Of a DNA stretch of 64,000 bases, positions 1-8,013 are shown piece by piece. The stretch covers positions 79,343 to 143,342 of the forward strand of contig NZ_QKVM01000008.1 of NCBI RefSeq assembly GCF_003231305.1, given 5' to 3'. This DNA is from Pseudomonas sichuanensis (GTDB taxonomy: Bacteria; Pseudomonadota; Gammaproteobacteria; Pseudomonadales; Pseudomonadaceae). The notes below the pieces were generated by a model that was given only the letters and a program-made list of their open reading frames with translations, was not told the origin of the DNA and ran no database searches. Within the stretch, counting starts at the first letter, position 1, and the number at the start of each line of letters is the position of its first letter. The position numbers and the translations under genes are program-made.

Positions 1-713
1 GTATGGTTCATGAACAAGAAAAGCCGTAAAGCCTCCAGAGTGTGAATAGTCTGTTTAGGCAGACAGCGATCCAGGTTGTCAACGAACACAACCAGCGTCT
101 TGTTAAGACCGGTCAGGACATCAGAAAATTCGGAACGAAAGGCGGCAATTTGCTGAGGCGGGGTCTGTTGTTTGTCCTCACCTAGAATCCCAACTAGGTG
201 GTCTTTGGCTTTGGCGCCATCCTCTCTCAGAGTTTCTATTGCCTCGCCATCAACATCCCCCGAGAATACTTTACTCAGTGCTTCCACACCCTTTGCACCG
301 AGGCCGAACGCTGGCATACCCATCGCTAACGCACTGCCTTCAACCAAAAAGCCCAAAGCACGCATCTTGTTCACGCGCGAAAAAAGCTTTTTGGCTTTTG
401 GAAGAACGGATTCCGACTTCTGAGCTGCTTCGATGAGCGTCGATGCGATGACCTCCATCAGCGCTGCACGTGAGTCGTCATAGCCTTGATAAAGCCAAGC
501 GTCGAATCGAACCACAATGAAATTAGACGTGGCGTCGGGTGGAATCAATCCACCCTCAATTAGGTTCAACAGCGTAGATTTCCCAGTTCCCCAAGAGCCG
601 AAAACGCCTACCGTAACTGGCCGCATGGTCGGATCGCGGATGACGTCGACCACGAGATCTGCAACCTCTGAGTAATTCAGGAAATCTTTATTCGTATCGA
701 CATCAGCCCACAT
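1..713 (-). CDS. KAP-family P-loop NTPase, N-terminal part (runs off the window)
   Basis: The reading frame starts at an ATG (713) preceded by AGGAGG about 7 nt upstream and stays open to the window edge, giving about 237 visible codons. A Walker A loop GSWGTGKST lies at residues 39-47, only about 40 residues from the start, as in KAP NTPases. A hydrophobic strand followed by DNLDRCLP near residue 210 is the KAP Walker B (usually DDLDRC). KAP ATPases are membrane-associated P-loop NTPases. Several take part in phage defence, for example QatA of the Qat system, but partners lie to the left of the window and cannot be checked. A long insertion with hydrophobic stretches separates Walker A and B, as is usual for the family. 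Family assignment is firm; the biological role is not. Confidence 0.85.
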   Translation of the reverse strand, partial: MWADVDTNKDFLNYSEVADLVVDVIRDPTMRPVTVGVFGSWGTGKSTLLNLIEGGLIPPDATSNFIVVRFDAWLYQGYDDSRAALMEVIASTLIEAAQKSESVLPKAKKLFSRVNKMRALGFLVEGSALAMGMPAFGLGAKGVEALSKVFSGDVDGEAIETLREDGAKAKDHLVGILGEDKQQTPPQQIAAFRSEFSDVLTGLNKTLVVFVDNLDRCLPKQTIHTLEALRLFLFMNH

Positions 714-1178
714 CAGAGCCTCCTTGCTTGTGATTGCCTCCTTGGCACGCGCTGATGAGCAGGGAAACTGAGCAGCGCAGATCTAGCCAAGATCCAGAGC
801 GTTATCATTCGTCAAAATCTTCACGAACGCCACCATTTCGACAGCATCGTGACATGCTTGGAGAATCACGTCTTAAACGCTCATTACGACACGTAGATAT
901 GCGTGTGAGCATCACCGGAATAACTGCTGCGCGGAGGTCGTTAGCCGTGGGCCCTTGAATCCCTTACTGATCCCAACGGCAGGCAGATATCGATCTATTG
1001 ATGCCATGCCCCGAGCGGCTTGCTATGGGTCGATAGCAGCCCGTCAAGGTCGCAAGCTCTCGACCCAAAGCCGCCACTTGGGAGGGGCAGCAACCAGCCA
1101 GAAGCTGGTACTCAGCGGCTCCACATTCCTAATATGCTTGGCTTGAGGTCACGAACCTTAAAGCGTGCTCGAAAGCGG

Positions 1179-1205
1179 TAAGGGCGCCCACATAGGGGGC
1201 CCTTA
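1179..1205. terminator. Stem-loop downstream of the DGQHR gene
   Basis: TAAGGGCGCCC (1179-1189) pairs with GGGGGCCCTTA (1195-1205) across a 5-nt ACATA loop, with one mismatch. It lies about 55 nt past the DGQHR stop. No U-tract follows on either strand, so it may be an RNA stabiliser or a weak terminator rather than a canonical intrinsic one. Confidence 0.4.
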
Positions 1206-1229
1206 AGCTGGTGTCAGGCATGGAGCCTG

Positions 1230-1244
1230 TTACATGACATGTAA
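1230..1244. repeat. Perfect palindrome TTACATG-A-CATGTAA
   Basis: Two 7-bp arms flank a single central base. It sits 15 nt beyond the DGQHR stop codon. Its size and symmetry fit a binding site for a dimeric regulator, or a short hairpin. No regulator gene is adjacent, so the role is unknown. Confidence 0.35.
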
Positions 1245-1259
1245 TTGGGTTTCTAAGGC

Positions 1260-2774
1260 CTAGGCCGTGGCGTCGACGATCTTGGTTCCCGCGAGTTTTT
1301 CGGATTCAGCCTCAGCAAGTTTCTTCTTGAGGGTCAAAAGTCCAGGTCTAGGCTCCAAACCGACCTTATCCCGGAGCAGGTAGCGGACGAGGTCAGCAAG
1401 ATACCTGGTGATGTCTCGAGTGTTTGGCCCCAGTTGAAGGCGGTTATTATCTTCATCCCAGATACCGTAAGGCTTACGAGCCGCATCCGGCGTAATGTAG
1501 CCCTCGATCCCTGGGAAAAGATTTTCGCGTTGTTGAGGACTCATCAGGTAAACACGCCATAGTTGGTTTGCATGCGCGAAGTCCACTTCGTGATTAGAAA
1601 TTGCCTCAATGATTGCGTCACGTTTGGCATGCGCAGCCTTCTGGTCACGCGCCTCCTCTCCATTGTGAAAGGACCGAACCAAGAAGGCCATGGCTTTGAG
1701 CATTGTAGCCTGGGAGAGAAGTGTAATTTTATCCCATGCGGGCTCTCCCCATGTTGGCTGTTTGGCAATTGCGCCCCAGAAATGGTTCGCATATTCCTCA
1801 GCCCCTATCACGTCGAGTGGAGTAATACCAGACTGGTTAAAGGCACCACGAAAGAGGATTGAACAGGTACTGACAAGGTCGTCGCGAAAAATTGCGGGGC
1901 CGTCCAGTTTTACTCCAGACTTCTTGTGGCCGGTGTCCACCACACGAAGTCCATGGACTTTTCCGTCAGGCGCCAGATGCTCACTCACGTATCGGCTTAC
2001 CGGGTTAGCTGCGTCGAATGCCAACGACTGTGCGGAAGACGGTTTTTTCCCGAGTACGTTAAGGTCGTGGAAAAGTTGGCGCTCCTGCTCTGGGTCCAGG
2101 CCAAGATGTACAGTCACATCTACAGTAAAGTGCTGACCAAATTCAGTCATTGCCGCAGTCCACAACTCCAACTCTTCGGAGGTAACCTCTTGACTTTCAC
2201 CTATCCAAAGTCCCTTTTTCGGGTACTTCGCATTGGTGAGGAGTCCGTTAAGCCAGTCATGAACGAGCTCCCCTGCCCGGAGCCTGTGCTGACCATCTAC
2301 CACGAACAGCTTTTGGGTCTTGTGGAGATGAAGGACTACACCGCTAGGCGTGTCCTCAAACTCAAGACCGGTATCTTGGATATTGCGAATGTTCGCCGTG
2401 AACGGCTGAAGTGCCTGATATGGGCCCTCACCCAGCTCAGCGAGAATATCGTGCAGGCAGTCGGGCAGGTGCTTGCCGTCTAGACCCCAGCGAGCCTTAA
2501 CGCTAGCAAGGAGGCCGCGAAGAATGTAGATGGCCAGTTTTTTAGCATGATCCGGAATGAGTTGGCGCTGTGCAATCTGCTCCGGCCCTTCGCCCATAGA
2601 AATTATTCTGGCTTCGTTAGCTACTAGCGCTACATCACGGAATGTGGACATCGTCATGGTGATGTTCAGAGTTTGGTTCCCCATGTTGAAGCCAGACAAC
2701 ATGGGTAGGGTGATCGTCCCCCGTCCGCCAGTCTTCTTAAGCTGCTCGAGTCCGTACCGCTTGCCATCAGTCAT
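1260..2774 (-). CDS. DGQHR domain-containing protein (DndB-like)
   Basis: The protein is 504 aa with the diagnostic motif VDGQHRLRAG in the N-terminal third, preceded by a strand ending LFVVDG. This defines the DGQHR/DndB superfamily. The ATG at 2774 was chosen because GGAG lies 8 nt upstream. An upstream TTG at 2840 would add 22 residues without a ribosome-binding site. DndB itself represses dnd phosphorothioation operons, but no dndCDE genes are visible. This is therefore a solo member, a type common in defence and mobile islands whose biochemistry is mostly unknown. It shares strand with the KAP gene but is about 550 bp upstream of it. Base composition is AT-richer than the core genes from 6 kb on, which suggests transfer. 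Confidence 0.8.
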   Translation of the reverse strand: MTDGKRYGLEQLKKTGGRGTITLPMLSGFNMGNQTLNITMTMSTFRDVALVANEARIISMGEGPEQIAQRQLIPDHAKKLAIYILRGLLASVKARWGLDGKHLPDCLHDILAELGEGPYQALQPFTANIRNIQDTGLEFEDTPSGVVLHLHKTQKLFVVDGQHRLRAGELVHDWLNGLLTNAKYPKKGLWIGESQEVTSEELELWTAAMTEFGQHFTVDVTVHLGLDPEQERQLFHDLNVLGKKPSSAQSLAFDAANPVSRYVSEHLAPDGKVHGLRVVDTGHKKSGVKLDGPAIFRDDLVSTCSILFRGAFNQSGITPLDVIGAEEYANHFWGAIAKQPTWGEPAWDKITLLSQATMLKAMAFLVRSFHNGEEARDQKAAHAKRDAIIEAISNHEVDFAHANQLWRVYLMSPQQRENLFPGIEGYITPDAARKPYGIWDEDNNRLQLGPNTRDITRYLADLVRYLLRDKVGLEPRPGLLTLKKKLAEAESEKLAGTKIVDATA

Positions 2775-3386
2775 GTCGTGCACTCCAATTGATTGGGGTG
2801 CAGGAGCACCGCCTGGCTCAGATTTCAGCTCCAAAACCAAGAAATGTCAACGGCCTGGCACATAAAAACTATAAACCCAAAGTAAAAAACCTCCGCCTGG
2901 CGCGAAAAATCACAGCCGCACTGATGATTTTGTGGTTTCACTTTTGACGATTGCGATGCATCCGGCCAGAAGGAACTAGGCACCACCATTGATTGGCTCA
3001 GAGCAACCTAGGCTCCCAAGCGGCTGCTGTAGTCGAGCATGGGGCAGGTTTGGGAAGGGCCCGAGGCGGGCCTCACCACTTTTTGCTCACTTTCCCGATC
3101 ATGGCTCGATTTGCGGACAGGGTTTGGGCATCCACCTTCTTGAGCTGTTCAGCCCACCATTTGAAAATCTGCCAGTGTAGGCCTTCGGCTACCGAATCAG
3201 CTTAACTGGCTCGTCCACCTGCTTTACAAGCACGAGCGGCCGCCGGCCTCAATGTGGATAGCGAACGAGGCAAGCAATTCGGCAGGCTAGGCAAGACACA
3301 AAAAACTGCGAACGCAGCAAAATCTCTTACAATCCATGGCCGGATTTCCTACACATTTTCACCACCGATGCCCAAGAGATAACCCC
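2775..3386. other. Intergenic region upstream of the MazG-DUF2075 unit
   Basis: About 600 bases lie between two divergently transcribed genes, with no gene that can be supported. On the minus strand a frame ending at 3073 would encode a tail rich in W, K and A (WWAEQLKK...). It lacks a start and may be a remnant of a lost gene. A -10-like TACAAT at 3328-3333 would put a plus-strand transcript start near 3340, which favours the downstream GTG start of the MazG-like gene. Confidence 0.4.
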
Positions 3387-3770
3387 GTGAATGACTCCGA
3401 CAGCTCATCCGCGTCACTAGTTGACGTAGTGAAGCTAGCCGCCTCCCTACAGCGGTTCGCAGATGATCGCGACTGGCAACAGTTCCACTCCCCCAAGAAT
3501 CTCATCCTTGCTCTCACTGGAGAGGTAGGCGAGCTGTGCGAGATTTTCCAATGGATGAGCGATGCCGACTCGATCTCCGCCGCAACAGACCCCGAAATCG
3601 GCCAAGCCGTCAAGGATGAACTGGCGGACGTACTGATGTACCTGGTTCGCCTGAGCAGCGTGCTCGGTATCGACCTCAACGAGGCGGTTACACGGAAACT
3701 CGTCTCGAACGGCCAGAAATACCCCGTGGATAAAGCAAGAAGCAGCAGCAAAAAGTACGACCGACTCTGA
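3387..3770 (+). CDS. MazG-like nucleotide pyrophosphohydrolase
   Basis: This 127-aa all-alpha NTP-PPase of the dCTPase/MazG-like group has paired metal-binding motifs: E46-V-G-E49 in GEVGELCEIFQW and E78-L-A-D81 in KDELADVLMYL. This is the ExxE...ExxD signature that coordinates Mg2+ to hydrolyse (d)NTPs to (d)NMP and PPi. The GTG at 3387 is preferred; an ATG at 3336 would add 17 residues but overlaps a -10-like TACAAT. The downstream helicase gene begins 24 bp after the stop, so the two are probably co-transcribed. Small MazG-like enzymes in islands have been linked to nucleotide-pool control during stress or phage infection. The link to defence here is inferred from context only. Confidence 0.85.
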   Translation: MNDSDSSSASLVDVVKLAASLQRFADDRDWQQFHSPKNLILALTGEVGELCEIFQWMSDADSISAATDPEIGQAVKDELADVLMYLVRLSSVLGIDLNEAVTRKLVSNGQKYPVDKARSSSKKYDRL

Positions 3771-3794
3771 CCAACACGCACCTAAGGACAACCC

Positions 3795-5663
3795 GTGATC
3801 GTTTACGCTGCGACCAAACAGCAATTTCTTAAAGACAACGATAACGATGACATTGAGGAGGTGATCCTCAGGCATTACAAGGACGCTACCGGCAAGAACG
3901 TTGGCTCCTCGGAAATCAGGTCATGGCAAGGGTCTCTGACGTACATGGCCAAGGTCCTTAGAGATGAGGGGCTCCCGAGCGATGCAGGCCTGGCCATTGA
4001 GTTGCACATTCCGCAGTCGTCGAAGCGAATCGACTTTCTACTCACCGGTCGCGACGAAAATCAGGCAAAAAAGGCCGTACTGATCGAGCTGAAGCAATGG
4101 AGCAAGGCCAACGCCACAACCAAAGACGCCATCGTCAAAACGGCATTGGGTGGCGGCCTCATTGAGACCATTCACCCGTCCTATCAGGTATGGTCCTATG
4201 CAGCGCTGCTGGAAGGCTTCAACGAGGCGGTGTATGACAAAAGCATCGAAATCCGTCCGTGTGCCTACCTCCATAACTACGTCAGTGACGGGGTCATAGA
4301 TTCAGCCCACTATGAGCCCCACATCAGCAAGGCTCCGCTGTTTCTGAAAGGCCCGGAAGAGCTCAGTAAACTCAGAAGTTTTCTGAAAAAGCATATAAGC
4401 CATGGCGACAACAAAGAGGTGCTTTACGAGCTGTCCGAAGGAAAAATTCGCCCATCCAAGGCGCTAGCCGAAGCCCTCGGGGGGTTGATGAAAGGCAAAC
4501 CCGAGTTCGTATTGATTGACGATCAGAAAGCAATTTTTGAGTCGGCGCTGGCGGCGGCAAGCGAGGCCTCGGACCAAGCACCAAGGGTGATGATCATCGA
4601 AGGTGGGCCGGGCACCGGAAAGACTGTCCTGGCTATCAATCTGCTGGTGAAGCTCACCGAATTGAAGCTGATGAGCAAATACGTCTCCAAGAATGCTGCC
4701 CCTCGCAAGGTCTACGAAAGCAAACTGGTTGGCACCATCAAGCGCAGCCATTTCTCGAATTTCTTTTCAGGCTCTGGGGCATTCATCGACACTGAGCCCA
4801 ACACATTCGATGCGCTCATCGTGGACGAAGCTCACCGGCTAAATGAGAAAAGCGGGCTTTATGGAAACCTTGGGGAAAACCAGATCAAGGAGCTGATTGA
4901 CTCAGCGAAATGCTCCATTTTCTTTATTGATGAGGACCAGCGTGTAACCTTGAGCGATATCGGCAGCAAGCAGGCGATACGCGCCTTTGCGAAAGCCAAG
5001 GGTGCTGTGGTTGAAGAACACGTGCTGTCTTCGCAGTTTCGCTGCAGTGGTTCTGACGGTTACCTGGCATGGCTGGATGACACGCTAGGCATTCGCTCGA
5101 CGGCAAATCCGACGCTTGAGACCCAAGAGTACGAGTTTAAGGTGTTCGACTCACCTCAGGCGATGCATGACGCAATCAACGAGAAAAACCACGGGAACAA
5201 AGCTCGTGTGGTCGCGGGCTATTGCTGGCCTTGGTTGAGCAAGAAAGACCCCACCGCTGCTGATATCGTGATTGGTGACTACAAACGCCAATGGAACCTG
5301 GATCAGGATGGCAGCCTATGGATCATCGCTGAAAACTCCATCGAGCAGGTTGGCTGCATTCATACCTGCCAAGGTTTGGAAGTCGACTACGTCGGGGTAA
5401 TTATCGGACCAGATCTGGTCGTGCGTGACGGTCAGGTAGTGACATCCCCGGATGAGCGCGACAAGCACGATAAATCGATTCGCGGCTGGAAAAAAATGAT
5501 GAAAGAGCAACCTACCCTCGCGAAAAGTGAAACAGACCTGATCATCAAAAATACATACCGAACCCTGATGACACGGGGGATGAAGGGTTGCTACCTGTAC
5601 TGCACCGACAAAGAGACGGCGCAATACTTCGAGAGTCGGCTTAGCCAACACGGCAATCATTGA
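3795..5663 (+). CDS. PD-(D/E)XK-like nuclease fused to DUF2075 (Schlafen group 3-like) helicase
   Basis: The protein is 622 aa from a GTG start with AAGGA 8 nt upstream. Residues about 60-105 contain RIDFLLTG, then AVLIELKQW (D80 ... E98-x-K100), the spacing of a PD-(D/E)XK nuclease core. The helicase part has Walker A GGPGTGKT at 270-277, Walker B LIVDEAH at 341-347, a QFRCSGSD segment, and late motifs TCQGLEVDYVGV and LMTRGMKGCYLY resembling superfamily 1 motifs V and VI. DUF2075 proteins are annotated as Schlafen-like DNA/RNA helicases. The combination suggests a DNA- or RNA-targeting effector. It forms a two-gene operon with the MazG-like enzyme, which also suggests an antiviral or stress module. 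Helicase assignment is firm; the nuclease call is from motifs only. Confidence 0.82.
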   Translation: MIVYAATKQQFLKDNDNDDIEEVILRHYKDATGKNVGSSEIRSWQGSLTYMAKVLRDEGLPSDAGLAIELHIPQSSKRIDFLLTGRDENQAKKAVLIELKQWSKANATTKDAIVKTALGGGLIETIHPSYQVWSYAALLEGFNEAVYDKSIEIRPCAYLHNYVSDGVIDSAHYEPHISKAPLFLKGPEELSKLRSFLKKHISHGDNKEVLYELSEGKIRPSKALAEALGGLMKGKPEFVLIDDQKAIFESALAAASEASDQAPRVMIIEGGPGTGKTVLAINLLVKLTELKLMSKYVSKNAAPRKVYESKLVGTIKRSHFSNFFSGSGAFIDTEPNTFDALIVDEAHRLNEKSGLYGNLGENQIKELIDSAKCSIFFIDEDQRVTLSDIGSKQAIRAFAKAKGAVVEEHVLSSQFRCSGSDGYLAWLDDTLGIRSTANPTLETQEYEFKVFDSPQAMHDAINEKNHGNKARVVAGYCWPWLSKKDPTAADIVIGDYKRQWNLDQDGSLWIIAENSIEQVGCIHTCQGLEVDYVGVIIGPDLVVRDGQVVTSPDERDKHDKSIRGWKKMMKEQPTLAKSETDLIIKNTYRTLMTRGMKGCYLYCTDKETAQYFESRLSQHGNH

Positions 5664-5681
5664 CGGTATCGTTTGCTAGGA

Positions 5682-5707
5682 GCCCCTGTACCGGCAAGCG
5701 CAGGGGC
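5682..5707 (+). terminator. Stem-loop just after the DUF2075 gene
   Basis: GCCCCTG (5682-5688) pairs with CAGGGGC (5701-5707), 19 nt after the stop codon at 5663. There is no U-run, so it may protect the 3' end or act together with the second hairpin downstream. Confidence 0.4.
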
Positions 5708-5742
5708 AACGATCAACTGGATGACCATTTGCTTTATAGATT

Positions 5743-5767
5743 CGGCCCCGATTCGTTTTCGGGGCCG
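5743..5767. terminator. Second GC-rich stem-loop downstream of DUF2075
   Basis: CGGCCCCGA (5743-5751) and TCGGGGCCG (5759-5767) form a perfect 9-bp stem with a 7-nt loop. The following bases GTTCTC are only weakly U-rich. Confidence 0.45.
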
Positions 5768-5908
5768 GTTCTCAAAAAGCACCGTCCATCGGAATCCAGA
5801 CCACGCAGCGTTCCAACTGGTATTCCAAGTAAGTTGACCAAAAAATTATTTACCAGCCAAAACAGATAGATACCGACCGGCGTCAAATTACCCCGGCCCA
5901 CCAAATCC

Positions 5909-5938
5909 AAAAAAAGACGCCCTCGGGCGTCTTTTTTT
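5909..5938. terminator. Bidirectional intrinsic terminator
   Basis: A perfect GACGCCC/GGGCGTC stem (5916-5931) is flanked by an A-run on the left and a T-run on the right, so it can end transcripts from both directions. It lies between the converging MazG-DUF2075 unit (plus) and the biosynthetic operon ending with the LysE gene (minus). Confidence 0.9.
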
Positions 5939-6022
5939 ATACCTAAATTCTGATCCATCCCAACCCACCGCATCCCACAGATTCCCCAGGGCAGCCCCCT
6001 CAAGAGCCGCCCCACCCCAGCC

Positions 6023-6649
6023 TCAAGCCAACGGCTTACGCAACAGTATGTCGACAGCAAACACCCCCAACACCCCCCCCGATACCCACCGCTGGGTCCG
6101 CATCGCCTTCGGCCGTGCCATAAGAAACCGACTAACCCGCGCCGCCGCCAACACAATCAACCCATTCACCGTCACCGCAATCCCAATCTGCACCATCCCC
6201 AACTGCATGTACTGATGCAACGTCGACCCCGCCGTCGGATCAATAAACTGCGGAATCAACGCCGAATACATCAACGCAATCTTCGGATTGAGCAGGTTGG
6301 TCACCAACCCCATGGTAAACAGCTTGCGCGGCGAATGCGGTGGCAGCTCGCGGGCCTCGAAGGGCGACGCGCCGCGGATCATGTTCCAGGCCAGGTAGCC
6401 CAGGTAGAACGCACCGGCAATGCGCACCACGTCATACGCCACCGGCACCGCCTTGAACAGCGCCGACAACCCCAGCCCCGACGCCACCAGGTAACAGATG
6501 AACCCTAGTGCCACCCCCGCCAGCGAGATCATCCCGGCCAGGCGCCCCTGGGAGATGGCCCTCGACGTCAGGTAGACCATGTTCGGCCCCGGGGTCAGGA
6601 CCATGCCCAAGGCGATGATCGCCACCCCAATCAAGTTCTCCAACGGCAT
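6023..6649 (-). CDS. LysE/RhtB-family amino-acid exporter
   Basis: This 208-aa integral membrane protein has six predicted hydrophobic segments. The family N-terminus LTPGPNMVYL lies in TM1, and the NPKIALMYSALIPQF motif lies near residue 120. LysE/RhtB proteins export amino acids and analogues by proton exchange. It is the last gene of the long minus-strand operon. Its ATG (6649) lies 1 nt past the stop of a 50-aa frame, with GAAGGAG upstream. In this context it probably exports the product of the operon, as LysE-type genes do in several clusters for toxic amino-acid analogues. The substrate is inferred. Confidence 0.9.
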   Translation of the reverse strand: MPLENLIGVAIIALGMVLTPGPNMVYLTSRAISQGRLAGMISLAGVALGFICYLVASGLGLSALFKAVPVAYDVVRIAGAFYLGYLAWNMIRGASPFEARELPPHSPRKLFTMGLVTNLLNPKIALMYSALIPQFIDPTAGSTLHQYMQLGMVQIGIAVTVNGLIVLAAARVSRFLMARPKAMRTQRWVSGGVLGVFAVDILLRKPLA

Positions 6650-6650
6650 C

Positions 6651-6803
6651 TCAACGTACTCCTTCGCTCAGGGTCGAGTTACGTTCCGACGGCGCTGCGC
6701 GCCAACCCGGTTCGCCTTGGTACAAGGCAGGCTGGGCAACCGGTCGGACCACGCGCTCGTCAATGTTCACATGGGCCGGCAACCCGGCGATCGAGACTAC
6801 CAC
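6651..6803 (-). CDS. Candidate 50-aa micro-ORF between ATP-grasp ligase and LysE exporter
   Basis: A GTG at 6803 with GAGG 8 nt upstream opens a 50-codon frame beginning VVVSIAGLPAHVN and ending STLSEGVR. It fills the whole gap between the upstream ATP-grasp stop (6814) and the LysE start (6649) and ends 1 nt before that ATG, which suggests translational coupling. A GTG at 6827 is an alternative start. Codon use is GC-rich at third positions like the neighbours. No family was recognised. It could be a peptide substrate, an accessory protein or only a leader. Confidence 0.5.
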   Translation of the reverse strand: MVVSIAGLPAHVNIDERVVRPVAQPALYQGEPGWRAAPSERNSTLSEGVR

Positions 6804-6813
6804 ACTGCTGTCC

Positions 6814-8013
6814 TCACGATTGCGCACTCCACGATTGCGCCAATTGCTCGAAGATCGCCTCCACATCGCGCACCAGCGCGCGGCGGTCGAAGCTGCGCAG
6901 GCGCAGGCGGGTGCTCGCGCCTTCGTAGACACCACTGGCATTGCGCTCCAGGTTCTGCGGCTGGGCCCAGTACAGGGTATCCAGTGTGTTCCGGGGCGTG
7001 CTGCCGCGCCGGCCGATCACCCAGGCACCGCGCTCGCCATGCAGCGGGCGCCCTTCCCGGCTGCGGCTGCGGGCGTGCTCGCGATGGCGGCTGGAGGCTT
7101 CGGTCTGCAACTCCCAGGCGATGCCCACCAGGTCGATGTCGCGCACCTCGCGCCACAGGAAGGGAATCTCGGCGCCACCGACCCGCGCCCCGATCTCGAG
7201 AAAACGCAAGGCGTCACCGTCATCGAACAGCTCCAGGTGGAAGACGATGTCGCGCCCGGCGGCAAAGGCCATGAGCAGCTCGGCCACTCGGCTGGCGATG
7301 CGCCGCTCGTCCTCCCCCTCTTCCAGCTCGATGCTGCCCAGCGGGCTGTCCGGCCCGAAATCGGCGCAACTGTTCACATAGCGCGAAGCGGTGAGCACCA
7401 CCACCTGCTGCCCGTCCCACCAGCCATCGACATGCAGAATCGGCGCCGGGCAGAACACCTGGACCATCATCGGCTCCTGCTGCGGTGCCTGCAGCAGCGC
7501 CAGGTCCTGCGGCTCGCGCAGGATCCGCACGCCCCGGCTGGCGGTGCCGAAGCGGGGCTTGAGCACCAACGGGTAGCCGTGCTCGGCCAGCAGTCGGTCC
7601 ACGGCCCGCTGATCATCCGCCGCCACCGCCGGCAGCACGTCGATCGCCGACTGCCGCCCGGCCGCTTCAAGCATGACCAGCTTGTCGCGAAAGCGCTCAA
7701 TCCAGCCAACCGGATCACCGACAATGCCCCAACGCTCACGAATGGTCGCGGCGCTGAGCAGGTCGCCCTCGTTCAACGCCACCACCCGCTGCGGCACGCC
7801 ATGCAGAGCAATCACCCGCTCGGCCTCGGCCATCACCGCCGCGGCATCGTCCAGCGAGGCCAGCGTCGCGCTCGACGCCAGCCGTTCGCTGGGCAGCGAG
7901 CCCAGCGACTCGGGCGTACAGATCGCCCGAATCACCGTGCCTGCCGGCAGCTCGTACTGGTCGTAGAGTGCCTGGCGCCCTACCCAGCGATGCAGGCAGA
8001 GCACATAGCTCAT
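6814..8013 (-). CDS. ATP-grasp ligase (second of the pair)
   Basis: The protein is 399 aa. The ATP-grasp core shows YPLVLKPRFGTASRGV (nucleotide-binding lysine and glycine loop), MMVQVFCP, and the metal-binding strand LRFLEIGARVGGAEIP, where E takes the role seen in carboxylate-amine ligases. Such enzymes activate a carboxylate as acyl-phosphate and join it to an amine, usually an amino acid. Its ATG overlaps the stop of the preceding ATP-grasp gene by 4 bp (ATGA), so the two are translationally coupled. The two ligases are not obviously recent duplicates. Substrates are unknown; a role in amide-bond formation within the operon's pathway is inferred. Confidence 0.85.
   Translation of the reverse strand: MSYVLCLHRWVGRQALYDQYELPAGTVIRAICTPESLGSLPSERLASSATLASLDDAAAVMAEAERVIALHGVPQRVVALNEGDLLSAATIRERWGIVGDPVGWIERFRDKLVMLEAAGRQSAIDVLPAVAADDQRAVDRLLAEHGYPLVLKPRFGTASRGVRILREPQDLALLQAPQQEPMMVQVFCPAPILHVDGWWDGQQVVVLTASRYVNSCADFGPDSPLGSIELEEGEDERRIASRVAELLMAFAAGRDIVFHLELFDDGDALRFLEIGARVGGAEIPFLWREVRDIDLVGIAWELQTEASSRHREHARSRSREGRPLHGERGAWVIGRRGSTPRNTLDTLYWAQPQNLERNASGVYEGASTRLRLRSFDRRALVRDVEAIFEQLAQSWSAQS

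Larger units (their letters stand above)
714..1259. other. Intergenic region between the KAP and DGQHR genes, with two symmetric elements
   Basis: No credible gene was seen in these 546 bases. Short frames here have no Shine-Dalgarno sequence and no recognisable domain. The stretch near 1260, just past the DGQHR stop codon, holds two dyad elements listed separately. It should also carry the promoter of the KAP gene, but no clear -35/-10 pair could be picked. Confidence 0.5.

Noticed and set aside
955..1146. 63-codon plus-strand frame in the KAP-DGQHR gap
   Set aside because: No ribosome-binding site, no recognisable domain, and it lies in a region of short frames on all strands.
2775..2840. 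TTG-started N-terminal extension of the DGQHR protein
   Set aside because: The ATG at 2774 has GGAG at proper distance, and the extension is not preceded by one.
5664..5908. tRNA or tmRNA as integration site at the island edge
   Set aside because: No cloverleaf, TTCRA loop or CCA end could be found in either strand of this segment.
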